From the NCBI GenBank assembly GCA_949316495.1, contig OX439002.1, positions 17,726,001 through 17,790,000 of the forward strand: a DNA stretch of 64,000 bases, given 5' to 3'. Shown one piece after another: positions 26,052 through 38,149 of the stretch. Origin of the DNA: Amphiduros pacificus. Lineage: Eukaryota > Annelida > Polychaeta > Phyllodocida > Hesionidae. The translations under genes were made by a program, and so were the position numbers. Each line of letters starts with the position of its first letter. Within the stretch, counting starts at the first letter, position 1. The notes beneath the pieces are model-generated. The model did not search any database, had not been told where the DNA came from, and was given only the letters and a program-made list of their open reading frames with translations.

Positions 26052-27495
26052 AACCCCTGCTAAAGAAACTTGGCCTAGAACTGGTTGAGAAGAACTATAG
26101 ACCTGTTTCCAACCTAACATATATTTCTAAACTAACAGAGAGGGCAGTAGCAGACCAATTGGTCCCTCATCTGGTAAGGAACGGCCTTATCGACAAGTTT
26201 CAATCAGCCTACAAAGAATATCATAGCACTGAAACTGCCCTGTTAAAGGTGCAAAATGATATCCTGTGTGCTCTTGACAATAAAACGTCAGTCATCCTGC
26301 TGTTACTTGACCGCTCTGCTGCCTTTGACACCATTGACCACCAAATTCTATTTGATAGACTAGAGGCCAGATGTAATGTCAAAGGTCACACCCTCTCCTG
26401 GATTCGGTCATATCTAAGTAGCAGGAAACAGTGTGTGAAAGTAGGGACTCATAGGTCCTGCTTCAAGTCCATAAAATATGGGGTCCCACAGGGCTCAGTC
26501 CTGGGCCCCATACTTTTTACCATTTATATGACACCCCTTTCTGATATCCTAGACAAATATGGTCTGAGCTATCATATTTATGCAGATGATACTCAGATTT
26601 ACATCCCTATGTACCATACTGCCCCCCATAAAGTTGATATAAGCAGACACAAACTGGAAAAGTGTGTCAGTGAGGTTAGAAACTTCCTTATATCAAACAA
26701 GATGAAGATAAATGATGGAAAAACGGAAATGCTTATATGTACTGACAAGTACATTACTGCCACTAATATCAGTATCCCAGACACAATTAGGGTCAGCAGC
26801 TCTGATATTGTTCCTAGTGAGTCAGTGATTGACCTTGGCATAACCTTGGATTCTAAGTTGGACATGAAGGCCCAGATCAGGAAAATGTGCCAGAAGGGCT
26901 ATTACCACATTTGGAACCTAGCAGCCATCAGACATTGTCTAGACGAGAAGACAGCTGTAACACTTACCCTTTCCTTTGTTACCTCTACTCTGGACTATGG
27001 CAATGGCCTACTTGCAGGTCTTCCTAAATCTGACACCAGGAAGCTACAATACGTCCAAAACTCCACAGCACGTGTTGTAGGAAAAATCAAGAAATTTGAT
27101 CACATTTCAGGAAAACTACGGGAATTGCACTGGCTCCCAGTTCACGTGATAATTGATTTTAAAATCCTTCTCTTGACCTGGAAGGCCCTAGATGGTAAGG
27201 CTCCGCCTTACTTGCGTGATCTACTCCTAGTTAAATAAGGGGAACGCTGTCTAAGGTCAAACGACAGTACCCACTTACAAGTTCCTAAGACTCGGCTAAG
27301 GACAATCGGGGACAGGGTATTTTCATCTGTTGGCCCTAGACTCTGGAATTCCTTGCCTAGTGAAATAATTAGGACTAGTGCCTCAGTCTCCTTGTTTAAG
27401 GGTAGACTGAAAACTCATCTCTTCAGGATGTAAGTCCTGAATATAGTGCTATGAACAGACTTGTTTGGTATCAGGGCTATACAAATTTTATTTTA
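26052..27495 (+). mobile_element. older LINE copy, 3' half (RT and tail)
   Basis: Continuation of the copy at 19270-21394. The frame resumes with LLKKLGLELVEKNYRPVSN. An open stretch 26159-27238 covers RT motifs AFDTIDHQIL, GVPQGSVLGPILFTIYM and HIYADDTQIYI, up to a stop after DLLLVK; remnants of the C-terminus follow. The 3' UTR has TATGAACAGACTTGTTTGGT and ends in ATTTTATTTTA without a long microsatellite. Confidence 0.92.
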
Positions 27496-27527
27496 CGGAA
27501 ATAGGAGTTTCATTTTCAAAGTCATTC

Positions 27528-27529
<2 letters not shown>

Positions 27530-27616
<87 letters not shown>

Positions 27617-27700
27617 TAAAAATTATATACCAGTGATACCAGATAAGTCTGTTCATAGCGCTGTATAAGGCAAGTCTGTTCATGGCGCTGTACTGATACA
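27530..27700 (-). mobile_element. 5'-truncated LINE tail with (AAT)n
   Basis: On the minus strand: GCGCTATGAACAGACTTATC and a diverged repeat of it, then a long (TTA)n (plus-strand AAT repeats 27531-27612). Only the 3' UTR is retained. Confidence 0.85.
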
Positions 27701-27707
27701 GAGGTGA

Positions 27708-28145
27708 TCACTGAGGTTTCTTTGGCTGTGGACTTCCTCTTCTTGCTGGGAGAGGAGGATCGAGTGGATGAAGAAGCACCACCAGACTCAGTAGAGGATG
27801 TAAATGCCTATTCTTTGCCAGGGGGAATGACTTTCTCTTCTTGACGGTCGGAAGGACTATGGTCTGAATGGCAGTGGTGTTGATCATGTCCTGAATGTTT
27901 GTGATGGACACCGGTGGCAACAAGCATTCTGCATGAGGCCAGCTGCAATGTCCGTTTCTTGCCCAGGGTCAGGCAGTCAGGTCGAGATGACCTCATCCCT
28001 CTCAAACACTGCTTGACGAGACTTCGCAAGTTCGGCCACAATACCTCCCATCTCGGTCTCGAGGATGGCCTTGTCCTTCAGAAGTTGCTGTTCCTGGCCA
28101 GACAGGCATGTATGAGCACTCGTGGCATTGTTGAAGACTGAAAAA
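27708..28145 (-). pseudogene. fragment related to the ORF1-like coiled-coil gene
   Basis: Minus-strand frames read FNNATSAHTCLSGQEQQLL, KDKAILETEMGGIVAELAKS and FERDEVIS, and then a basic/Ser-rich segment ending SPSKKRKSTAKE in another frame. The pattern NAT...L...ELA...ERDEVI parallels 17876-18200 (TSNATNAEVTRLN, ELATA, RERDEVIQ). It is broken and joined to a LINE tail. Origin as a LINE ORF1 is my inference. Confidence 0.4.
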
Positions 28146-28699
28146 CATAAACCATACTGGAATAATGAACTATAAAATCTATGGTTAGAAAATTGTGAAA
28201 TGGGGTGTTTACGACTCTTTCAGCAACTATGGTCATATCAGGTCGATCTATGGTTAGTTATGACTCAATCTGAAAAGGCATTTAGTAAGTTTAAAGGTCC
28301 CCATTATATAAAATAATCCTGAGAAAGAAATATGTTGTTAATATGTTGATAACAGAGAAATACCTGAGAAAAACAGAAAGAGAACACCACAGACATATTG
28401 AGATACTATTGAGGAGATTTGTACATCTAACCCTTGAGACTTGTAGGCACATATCAAAATTAAAGGCTAGGGCCAAGAAAAAATGCATATTTCCCAGCCA
28501 AGGAATATGATAATGGTGGACAATTAACTGACAACATTACAAGACTTTGGCGAGTTGTTAAATAAACCAAATAATGATGATTTTGATGACAAATTTTACA
28601 ATAGATGTATGCAGCATAAAACCGAATAAGAACAAGATCATAATCATAATGTTAATGATGATAAGTTTTTAAGACAAGAGATGTGTGCACTTTACATAG

Positions 28700-28985
28700 A
28701 TTATTCAACAATTTTTGTAACTATTTTACCCACTATCTGGCTTAAGGCTGTTATTAACCCTATACCGAAGAATTCATCTAAGGATTCTTATGTACCACTG
28801 AAATATAGAGGTATTAGTGCATTAGTTTGTTAATATGTGTTAAAAACTCTTCTTAGGTATTATAAATGAAGGATAGTTAATTATTGTGAAACAATGCAAA
28901 TAATTTAATATATAAAGATGAACAAAATGGCTTCCGGAAGAATAGATCGTGTGAAGACCATATATTTGTCTTAACATCAGCTATT
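28700..28985 (+). mobile_element. decayed RTE-like LINE, RT N-terminal part
   Basis: Reading across interrupted frames shows WLKAVINPIPKNSSKDSYVP, LKYRGISALV and YKDEQNGFRKNRSCEDHIFV, the classic DEQNGFR..RSC.DH block of RTE/BovB-type reverse transcriptases. Multiply interrupted. Confidence 0.7.
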
Positions 28986-29000
28986 AGGCCGTGTTTCCAC

Positions 29001-29098
29001 ATGTGCAGTGCGTCATGCAGTGCATCATGCAGTGTGTCATGCAGTGCATCATGCAGTGCGTCATGCAGTGTGTCATGCAGTGTGTCATGCAGAATGTC
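29001..29098. repeat. 12-bp tandem repeat (GTGCGTCATGCA type)
   Basis: About eight units alternating GTGCATCATGCA, GTGTGTCATGCA and GTGCGTCATGCA. The unit length is divisible by three, so open frames here are repeat artefacts. Confidence 0.95.
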
Positions 29099-30229
29099 AG
29101 TTTTTCTGCACATCATACTAACAATGCAGGTGTTTCCATGTATGCATATTGCTGTCCATAATGACGTCCGTAAGCAAATTGATGCCTAGACTTTCAAACA
29201 GGGTTGCGAATGAAAATCTGACGCATAGAGTGACGCATAGGTTTTCCATAGATTGCAAGTCTAATTTCTAATATGCAAAAAACATTCGATTGGGTTGAGA
29301 CCTCTTGTTTTACAGGCTTATGAAAGTTAGGGGTATTTATTAATCTTTTCATTGAGTGCCCCCTTGTGGCATAGGAGAAAATAAGCAAAATACTGTACTT
29401 GATGGGAATTGGTACATCTGTGTGTTGAAATTAATTTTCCTTGGTGATTGTTTTGATGAGAAATGAAGAAGGACAAGCAAATTAGTTCTACATAGTACAC
29501 AATAGGAGTAGGCTTGTTTTTATCTGTGTTTATTTCATTTCATTGGGAAGTAAATTCACTGTGATCCTAGTCCCAGATTTTCTTATTCTCATTTGCATAA
29601 TTTGAAAATAAAAAGGACGTTTGGCAATCAGATATGTGAAGAGAGGTTAAAAGATGATATTTTTGAAATGGTCAAGTGTGTACTTTACCTCTATTTTCTC
29701 TTAATATTTTTTTAAATTAAAAAATCTGTTTTACTAGGATGGCAGTAAATATTGTTACGAACACTTTGACAAAGTTGTTTAGAAATCCATTTTATTAAGG
29801 TCCCACAATCTTTCTCTATAATATTTATGATAAAAGAAATCTTGGAGCAGTCACATATTACAACACTACTTTTTATGAGTTAAAAAGATATGAAACTTTC
29901 AGTATAACAAAGAATTTTCATTGTGGTTTTCAAATGATAAATCAATAGTTTTATCACAAAATAAATATCATAAAATGTCATCTCATGACTAGAAAGTTTC
30001 AATGAAAAGGGAAGTTTTCCCAAACCTTTTTGAAAAGGTTCTATTTTGGCATAAAAAGAAAGTAGCTCCCTCAAAAATCTGCCACCAGATGACACTCACT
30101 ACCAATACCCTAACAAGGTAACATATATAGAAGCACTTTAAGAATCCAGTTGTATGTGTAAACTAAATAATCATGTTACGGATTGGTTTGATATAAATAG
30201 TGGAGAAATGTAGGGTGATTCTCTTTCTC

Positions 30230-30480
30230 CTACCTAATATGGTCTGAACATCAATAATCTGATCAGTGATGTGGCGGATGTGACATGTGAATCTTGGAAT
30301 AAAATGGGAAGCTCTATTGCAATCAATTATATCAATTGCAAATGATGTTGTAGTCACAGAGAGTGCAGAGGATTTACAAAAGATTCTTGATTGTGTGCAG
30401 TTGTGGTGTAAATAATGGAGACTTAAGGTCAACACTGACAAACCAATGTTATGCATACTGGCAATAGGAGGAAACATAGA
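30230..30480 (+). mobile_element. decayed RTE-like LINE, later RT part
   Basis: Plus-strand pieces read NLISDVADVTCESWNK, VVTESAEDLQKILDCVQLWC and WRLKVNTDKP, which fit the region just after the catalytic box of RTE-like RTs. It lies in the same orientation as 28700-28985; the 1.2 kb between them is expanded by unrelated AT-rich sequence. Confidence 0.65.
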
Positions 30481-30547
30481 TATATCTGCTACAAGTAGGT
30501 CTCATCACGAAATGACTGAAATAATGTAAAAAACCCCAAACAAACAT
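30478..30547 (+). mobile_element. SINE 3' fragment
   Basis: ATATCTGCTACAAGTAGGTC through ACCCCAAACAAACATA; only the 3' domain of the tRNA-derived SINE family is present. Confidence 0.85.
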
Positions 30548-31272
30548 ATTGGCTCGAATTGGCCAAAAAAACTCCCTCTTGAAGTCTTGTCACTCATACT
30601 CATTACAGACCTTTCCTTAATTATGATATGTTGAGTTTTTAAAAGTGTTTCAAAGGGCACATGTTCTGAACTGCCTTAATTCCTTAACTTATGTTTTTTT
30701 CTATTACTGAGACTGAAATAGTATATATTTATCACGATGTTTACGTCTGTCCATTGTCCAGATATATGGTGATAGATGAATTATTAACTACAAAAAGAAA
30801 TTTATGTGAATGTCATGATCAATGTAGACGTTCTGATATGTGTTAGTAGTTACAAAATGAAAGGTCATGATGTGGTGTGTGTGCTAGAATATAAATAGGA
30901 TAGTTCTGTAATGTTATTTAGAGCCGTGTGTACCTGTCAAAATGGAGCATCAGAGCACATGGGGAAGTGCAACTGTTCACCTGGAAATAGATCTAAAAAC
31001 ATGCAAGTGAAGTGAAAGAGTAGGCAAAATAGCCATGAAATGATCCTGAATTTGAACAGCATTGCAGACCCAAATATGTCCATGTTCATGTTGAACCACT
31101 ACAGAAAATGAAGTGTCATCATGTTGATATTCAGATCAATTTTCATGTGTCAAAACAGGCACCAGCCAATCATATTCTTGGAAATCATGACACTTCATTG
31201 TGGTAATGAAACAAAAATATATTGTACCTCAAGATATCATAATATGTAAAAGTTCTGTAATTGAACGGGAAC

Positions 31273-31800
31273 TCAATGTTTTTTTCTAACAACGTGAACA
31301 CACATTCCATGGCTATCTCGGGATATTTCATTAATTCTTCCTGTAATGTACATACACCTAAGACATCGGATATTTCCCGGTTTGACATTAGCTTTTGCGA
31401 TGTATTCTGACCGAGCCGGTATTTTAATAGTTTCTGTCAGCCTCAACTTTGGCCACAAGTTCAGAATAATTCTATGTTCATCATAGTCTAGAATAACACC
31501 ATAGTTCCTGAAGAAACCGTGGCCTAATATAACTGGATATTGAAGGTCTGACACAGCTTGGAAACAAATAGTGAAGACAAATCTACTGTGGTCTGAAATC
31601 GAATGGTGATGCAGGATCCCTCTGCCACAACAACTTGTTTGCTTTGTTACTGTTCTACATCAAACGAACCGTGAGGAAACAACTTATGTAACGCTTCAAA
31701 AGTGATTATACTATGTTGTGCACCGGTGTCGAGTCGTTCGTACAAATTGTTGTTTGCTGTCGAGACAGATATTCTACTGTCTTGTGAGAAGGGTATACGA
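31273..31800 (-). mobile_element. fossil Ty3/gypsy-type element, aspartic protease region
   Basis: The minus strand shows a retropepsin active-site region (LDTGAQHSIITFEALHK) followed by a flap/C-terminal region with VILGHGFFRNYGVILDYDEH, typical of Ty3/gypsy pol. The piece is broken and clearly old. A SINE lies beside it at 31826-32124. Confidence 0.7.
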
Positions 31801-31825
31801 TTCTATGTATTTTACCACAACTGAA

Positions 31826-32124
31826 AGGCCACGGGCCATAGTACAGTTGATTTAGGAGCAAGCTTATGAGCACAAGTTCCTCTGTGGAGATCCAAAGGTC
31901 GTGGGTTTGATCCTTCATATCATAATTGAAATTATGATACAATTTCACACATGAGCTTGGGCCCTAAAGGGTTAACTCGGTGTCCTTGTAAATCAGTGAC
32001 CAGGTGGGTTTTCAGTCAAAGACCTGCGACATAACAATTGAGTGAGGCAGCACTCCATCTGCTACAAGTAGGTCTCATCACAAAATGACTGAAATAATGT
32101 TGAAAGTGATGAAAAAAAACCCAA
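31826..32124 (+). mobile_element. diverged SINE with 12-bp target duplication
   Basis: AGGCCACGGGCC head, GGGTTTGATCC in place of a B box, and the CTACAAGTAGGTCTCATCAC domain. It is flanked by ACCACAACTGAA and ACCACAGCTGAA. The boxes are eroded compared with the copy at 17043, so it is an older insertion. Confidence 0.88.
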
Positions 32125-32566
32125 ACCACAGCTGAACAGTACCTGTTCTGGTAACTAATCAAGTCCGTGTTCGCCATGAAGAATATTCCATGGTGAATGC
32201 TGACTTGAAACATAAGGTTGTCGGCAATGTGTGGGTTTTGACGACATCAAAGGTGCACAGTGGCATTGCAAGCATGTAGGGTGATCCCAGGTCAAAAGAG
32301 ACCATGTGCACCTTCACAATCAACATCACCATAATCAGTGTTTAATTATGATAACCTTTCAATAGGACATTGATTAATCCTTACACTGATACATCATAAC
32401 TTTACAAAACCTTTACTTCTGTTTAGTGCTGATCAACATTAATGTTGTGTAATTGATTGAAAACCAACCTCAATGTATTTTAAACATCTTTTGAGTAATA
32501 CAGTCAAGTATGGCATGTATCATGTTAGACATAATATGGTCATATGTGTTCCTGACATCCATCAGG

Positions 32567-32606
32567 ATGTGTGTGTGTGTATGTGTGTGTGTGTGTGTGT
32601 GTGTGC
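32567..32606. repeat. (GT)n microsatellite
   Basis: GT dinucleotides with one GTATGT interruption. A second GT-rich run lies at 38114-38146. Confidence 0.95.
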
Positions 32607-33374
32607 ATGATCAGATCTCCTGGACTCCTGTCACCTCATGTCATTATTTTAGTTTCTATTAGCATGGCCACTTGCATCCTCAACATATGAACACATGTAC
32701 ATTAATTTAAAATAAACATTACACTTAGTAATTCAATATCATGTGTTCAGTTTTTTGTATAATTATGAGCATATTACATGATTTTTATCAAAACTATGAT
32801 TTCAAAGACCAAAAGGGTAAAAAAGGGTTGTGGACATTCAATACACCCCACCGTAAGAGGAGGGTGAAATGATTTCTATGTGATGAAGAAACTTCGTTCT
32901 ACCAGAGTAGACCTCCAATCAATAGAAGGCACAGGTTCACTAAATAAAATTAATATTTGAAATGTAATGAGATGTTAAATTGTGAACATATTGGAGATCA
33001 TATCTACCCACATGTAGTTAATATTCTCATTTGTTCTATTCATTCAGCCTGTTTTTGATATATTTGAAATTAACATTTTTTTAAAGAAAACAAAGTCAAT
33101 TTCACAAAGTTACACAAATTCCACATAATATCAAATTGAAAGTTAGACAATGCAATCATGGAATAAAAAGTGGTTTACAATACCATGTAGCACAAATAGA
33201 TAAATTTCTTTGTGCATATATATCCTCTGCAGCTTGGTTTAATATTTACACAAATCCTTTGTTTGTTCAAGTAAGTTTACATTAGGCTATTTTGCATTGC
33301 TTGCAGAAAAACTGCTGGAGCATGTCAAGCTGTGAGGAAGCAAGTGATGGGGAACAAATGGATATCCTATCAGA

Positions 33375-33940
33375 GATATGGACATGAAACCAAAGGACCT
33401 CAAGGAATGGCTGATCAAGAGAGGCAAGAAAATGAGAGGTAAAAAGACAGAACTTGTAAATCGTGTGTTCAAAGCAATGAATGGATGGTGACAGCAGCCA
33501 ATCTGAATCTAGTGAACTATTCTTTATATAGGAGTCTTGCCAATGGCTGGAAAAAGAAGTGTCGGCGGCAATTGAAAAAGGCCAGAACGTTTGCTCGAGG
33601 CAGAATTTATATAAAAAATTTATATAAAAAATTTATATAAAAGTATCATTCTAGTGATGATTTTCGTTTTTATATATAGACACGATGTATGGCCATTATG
33701 AGAAATGATTATTATAAGGTGTCTGTCTACATTATCAAGGAGACTGGGAAGGTGGAGGGTGGCATTCGCTCATGCAAAGCTGACCAGGCTGGAACGTGTG
33801 CACATATAGGAGCAATTTCTGTTCAGCTTTAAAATCCTTGCACTAGTCGATTGTGTGACTGGACAATGCCCACAGCTTCTCATGCACAGCCTGCTAGAGT
33901 ACGGGATATCAATATCTATAATGTTGATATTAAGCGCTAG
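33375..33940 (+). pseudogene. SAP plus SWIM zinc-finger gene remnant
   Basis: 33375-33491 encodes KPKDLKEWLIKRGKKMRGKK followed by TELVNRVFKAM, a good SAP (DNA-binding) motif. 33680-33940 encodes RCMAIMRNDYYKVSVYIIKE, SCKADQAGTCAHIGAI (SWIM-like C..C.H) and CTSRLCDW, which is how SWIM regions of the SAP/SWIM/YqaJ-type protein families of invertebrates continue. The first cysteine of the SWIM CxC pair is absent and a TAA follows GAISVQL, so the locus appears dead. The two parts could be separate exons. No YqaJ nuclease domain is visible. Family assignment rests on motif memory. Confidence 0.5.
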
Positions 33941-34255
33941 CTGTAATGGCCCAGATGTTTTAAGAAAGGTCAGCCCAGAATGCATCTTATTCAATAAAAT
34001 GTGTGTATAACCACCAAACCTGGATGATATTATTCAAATGTACGAGCCGAATCCAACAACATCACTTCACAATGAACATTTGTGATTACAGTGATTATTA
34101 CCAAGTGCTATTTCAATGTTTTACGGATTCACATGCCCACGGTCGGCTAAAGATCTTGGCTCCGGCCATTTTAGCCATAATTTCTTCTCAGGTTGGCATG
34201 GTATAGTGCTCTCTCCTAATGACTCTGTTCAAATTTGTTGGATCCATATACACTC

Positions 34256-34516
34256 TCATCCATATACACTCTCAGATTTCTTCATGACCACGGTCATGGC
34301 ATTTACCCACCCTGTTGGTTCAGTTACTTTGGTGATCACACCTATATATTCCATCATACAGTGCAAAGGTGCTCTGTGACAGGTCTCCGATTCAGGAATA
34401 TAGTCATCCTTCAGTCTGACCTTATGCTTCCCTGGTAAATGACCTAGACCCTCAAACACATCCTTGTATGAATTTACAAAATTTGGTTCCTCAAGACTCT
34501 CTTGGACTGTATACAT
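34256..34516 (-). mobile_element. fossil Ty3/gypsy-type element, start of reverse transcriptase
   Basis: The minus strand reads YKDVFEGLGHLPGKHKVRL, then VITKVTEPTGWVNAMTVV, which is the region leading into the RT domain of Ty3/gypsy pol. Only this block is recognisable; the element is broken. Confidence 0.75.
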
Positions 34517-34904
34517 TCTCCTTACCAGATCTAGCTACTCACATCTCTTCAGTCCCAACCACGTGGCTTTGGCAGAGGAGAACACAAACAGACACTTGTA
34601 CTCCCTGCCTTTTCTACTCAGAGTCAGAACACATTGTCCTTTCACTGGTACCTAACCTCCTGCATAAGCTGTGAGCTTGACTTTAGACAGTTTCAAAGGG
34701 GGCTTGACTTTCAGTTTCTTGTAATCATGGTAACTCAGAATGTTCACAGAATGTAATCATGGTAACTCAGAATGTTCAATGGCATCAATGTGTGCTTCTG
34801 CCATTTTCATTTTCATGTACAATATTGTGGGACACAAAATGACTGTGTATATGAAAGACAATATAAGAGACAATATTAGAGACACCAAGCGATTATGATG
34901 ACAC

Positions 34905-35290
34905 ACATGTCACGCCGCAGGCCAAGTGCCAATCAAATATGAACAGGATAGATCAACCTTCACTTGGATCCAGCGCGTGCCTACATAACGAGTTTGCAGC
35001 TGCAACCTGGGCAGTTCTGTTTGTTGTGAGTGTTTGTGAAGTTCGTGATCTGTTGCTTGTCAGAGACAGAGGTCGGGTCATCATCGAGAGACACTAGGAC
35101 CCCAGCGCATCCCTGAGGTGTGGATCCAGGCTGGAGAGCTGCATCGCAGACTGCATCCTTCTAATCATCTCCATACTCATGCCATGTCTTACCTAGCCTG
35201 ACTATGTATGTGTTGTGTGCTACCCTAATAAAGACGACTATTGTACACTGTCCATCCTGAGTCTGCAGTTCTCCTTGGTCCCCATATGAG
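34905..35290 (+). mobile_element. fossil LTR-like segment
   Basis: Contains AATAAAGACGACT followed by CTGAGTCTGCAGT, an arrangement shared with 59325-59565 (AATAAAGATACA ... CTGAGTCTGCAGT). This fits the R/U5 part of an LTR family. Ends are uncertain. Confidence 0.5.
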
Positions 35291-35739
35291 ATAGGCATAG
35301 TAGGCAGTTAGGTATAGGGCCAGCAAGTCATAGCCAGCGAGTTTCCCTATAGTACTGAGGTAAGCCCAGGTGGCAACCCTGTAGATAACAATGATATCGT
35401 TTTGATTCAGACACATAGTTTTCTCAGACCCATCTATTTCACACATAGACACAACTACAGAACTTCTCTCCTGTGCAACAATTTCTCTATTACTATATTG
35501 GTTGAGCACAACACTTGACTAGGGCCTCCCTCCTGTGTGTGTGTTGACATTGTGTACTGATCAGACTCTCATGTGCATGAGTAGGGCTTCTGTCCTGTTT
35601 AGAGTCGGCAACTACAGATTGCACATACAGCTGCTCCTCTTCAGGATGAAATCTTCTCCAGTCTCTGGACCTCTGCAAGCTCAACAGATTCTACAAATAG
35701 TTGTTTAAAATCTCCTTCCATACTGTATACACTCTGTCC

Positions 35740-36860
35740 AGTGACAAACATTTTCGGCCAAAATAGTACCTGTAATAATAATACCTGTTGCATTTTTTAC
35801 ATTTTTGGCCAATGGCTGGGCATGGCAATGGCTGGTCTATAGCATGCTTGTAACCACAATGGTCACATTCACTAAGAGAGGGAGGGGGGCACTGTGATCT
35901 GCTGTTAATCCACGATTACCATGCCACCGGCCTCGACTTTGACCTCTAAACTGACCTCTACCTCAAGACTGACTTCGAGGCTCTCCTGGATAACCTTGTT
36001 ATAGTATATTTTAACTATAACTTTATATTATTAATCATTATTTTAATGTAATCATATAGTGAACTCCAGTAGTTCTGTTACCATCTTGTATAACCATCTT
36101 TCATAACAGTTCATGTGGGGTGATGATCAAAACAACTGAAGGACAATGTTCTTTATCTGATAATAACAAGTCATAAACTTTTCAGTTCAGATGGACAATG
36201 TTCTTTAACTGAGAATAACAAGTCAATATGGAATCACGTGAAAGACACTCCTGGTCATCTGACACATATCATTCAAAGGTCATAACCACACATCATGCCA
36301 CCATTCAGGTTATCTAACTGGAGTTCCTATATAAACCCCTGTCTGCTCAATAAATTCAATCTCCATCTGAAAATCACAACGAGCGGTGTTTGGTTGTTCT
36401 TCCTAATATCCAGCTTACAACCTCTGCCAGACTGAACACTGTCTCTTCTGGGATTAGGGTCAGAATTTACAGCATGGACCTCCTTTTTGTCCAATTCTTT
36501 CATATTGGCCCAGGTGCTTTCTGCATCTCTTGAAAATGTCACAGTGCTGCATTCTCAAATGTCAGGGTGTCTCCTTTTGGCACTAATCTTTCTGTGCATC
36601 TTGCATCAGACAACCCATGAATCAACCTGCCTCTGTACATAGCGGACTTATCCAATCACATGGAGTAACAAACATGTCTTTGCTTTTTCATCTTTGTCAC
36701 AGGCTGCATAAGCAAATTTCCGTTCAATGCCTTTCCAATTCTGTGCGGAATTACCACTTGTAGAGAGGACACTTGGAGCTATGATGAGCACTACTTTGAG
36801 CAGGTGTGGGTGGCTGTTCCCTTTGAATTTTGAAAAATGTGAGAAAGTTTTCATTTCAGA
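35740..36860 (-). mobile_element. fossil Ty3/gypsy-type element, gag region
   Basis: From right to left the minus strand shows a capsid-like block (NWKGIERKFAYAACDKDEKA), an RG-rich linker and a zinc-knuckle-like cluster (CDHCGYKHAIDQPLPCPA). This is the usual gag order of Ty3/gypsy elements with a C..C....H....C finger. The piece is broken and is itself interrupted by an LTR (35997-36419). Confidence 0.65.
35997..36419. mobile_element. solo LTR inserted in the gag fossil
   Basis: A 423-bp segment beginning TGTTATAG and ending GCTTACA, flanked by ACCT on both sides (35993-35996 and 36420-36423; AACCT if one base is shared). Near its end it has CTATATAAACC and CAATAAATTCAA in plus orientation, plausible TATA and polyadenylation signals. 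TG...CA ends, a short target duplication and the absence of internal genes indicate a solo LTR. Confidence 0.65.
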
Positions 36861-37140
36861 TGCACACAGTTTATAGTCTTATTTTCCACTTTCCTGGTTA
36901 TTTTCTGTCCTTAATATTGATCCTGAGTGATTTGTAGATGTTCTCTGCCATATTCTGATTGCTTTTAACCACCTTCTGACACCATGGAATGGTGTGTGGG
37001 CTCAAATATGAGTAATATACTGGCAGGAATAAACAACAACATGTGCATGTGAGTGCAGTGTTCAGGCTGACAGGTCTATCAAGTTGATTCTGGTGGAAAG
37101 ATCTCAAGAGTCTGAACTATTTTATGTATGTAACATAAGG

Positions 37141-37453
37141 GCATGTTTGTTTGTTTGGGGTTTTACATCACTTTCAACATTATTTCAGCCATTTCGTGAT
37201 GAGACCTACTTGTAGCAGATAAAGTGCTGCCTCACAGAATTGTCATGTCGCAGGTCCTTGACATGACAACCAACCCAGTCACAGATTTACAAAGACAACG
37301 GATTAACCCTTTTGGCACGGGCCTCTGCTCATATGGGAAATTGAATCATGAGTTCGATCTCGGCATGGCCGGGGATCGAACCTACTACCTTTGGATCATC
37401 ACAGATGATGCTAGTAAGCTAGCGCTCTAACCAACTGTGCCACGGACCGTGGT
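37141..37453 (-). mobile_element. SINE with 7-bp target duplication
   Basis: Minus-strand copy with the GTTTGTTTGTTTGGGG tail at its plus-strand left end and an eroded tRNA-like head at the right. CATAAGG occurs at 37134-37140 and 37454-37460. Confidence 0.88.
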
Positions 37454-38149
37454 CATAAGGTATTTTTATTACCTGGTTACCATAGCAACATAGTTAATAG
37501 CAAATGATTTAGGAATCAGACATTGAAGAGTAGGCTGTGTTGAATAATGTACACCAGTTAGCTAGCACATTTACATTATTTGTCACTGAGATCATGGAGG
37601 TCAAATATGCAGTTTTTGAAAAACAGATGACCTGTGAATGACCTTGACATAACCTTGTGTAGGATCTTGCATTTTTTTGCATATATGTATTCATTTAAAG
37701 CGGATTGAAATATTCTAAAAATCAATTTGATTTTGAGGTGTTAATTATGCCTGTAAACTGGCCAAAAAATGACTTGGGACAAACTTACTGTTGTTATGGC
37801 AACTGTGTAAGCTTGTTACAGGAAGAGTAATTAGAATTGTCAACACTCAAATGATTCAAAGCCCTTCATGTTATTGACATTAAAACACTACACCGATGTT
37901 AATAAATAATCATGATGGCTTTTGAGAAGAAAAAAACATTTTATTTCAGAAGCGAGACCAAATATTATTTTTCCCCGAACAATACATATCACCACTTGTT
38001 CATCTATTGCATGCTAAAAAAACACATTTTTGTGGCAACAAATTCTCATCTTATATCCTGGAATTTGGCTTGTGGTACAAACAATATCATGGGGCATGTC
38101 ATCTCTGAAAAGTGTGTGTGTGTGTTGCGTGTGTGTGTGTGTATCACTC

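Noticed and set aside
27465-27711. Poly-Asn and poly-Tyr open frames.
   Set aside because: Translations of the (AAT)n LINE tail.
28877-29189. CRISPR-like regular repeats.
   Set aside because: A plain 12-bp tandem repeat without unique spacers; no CRISPR array exists in this window.
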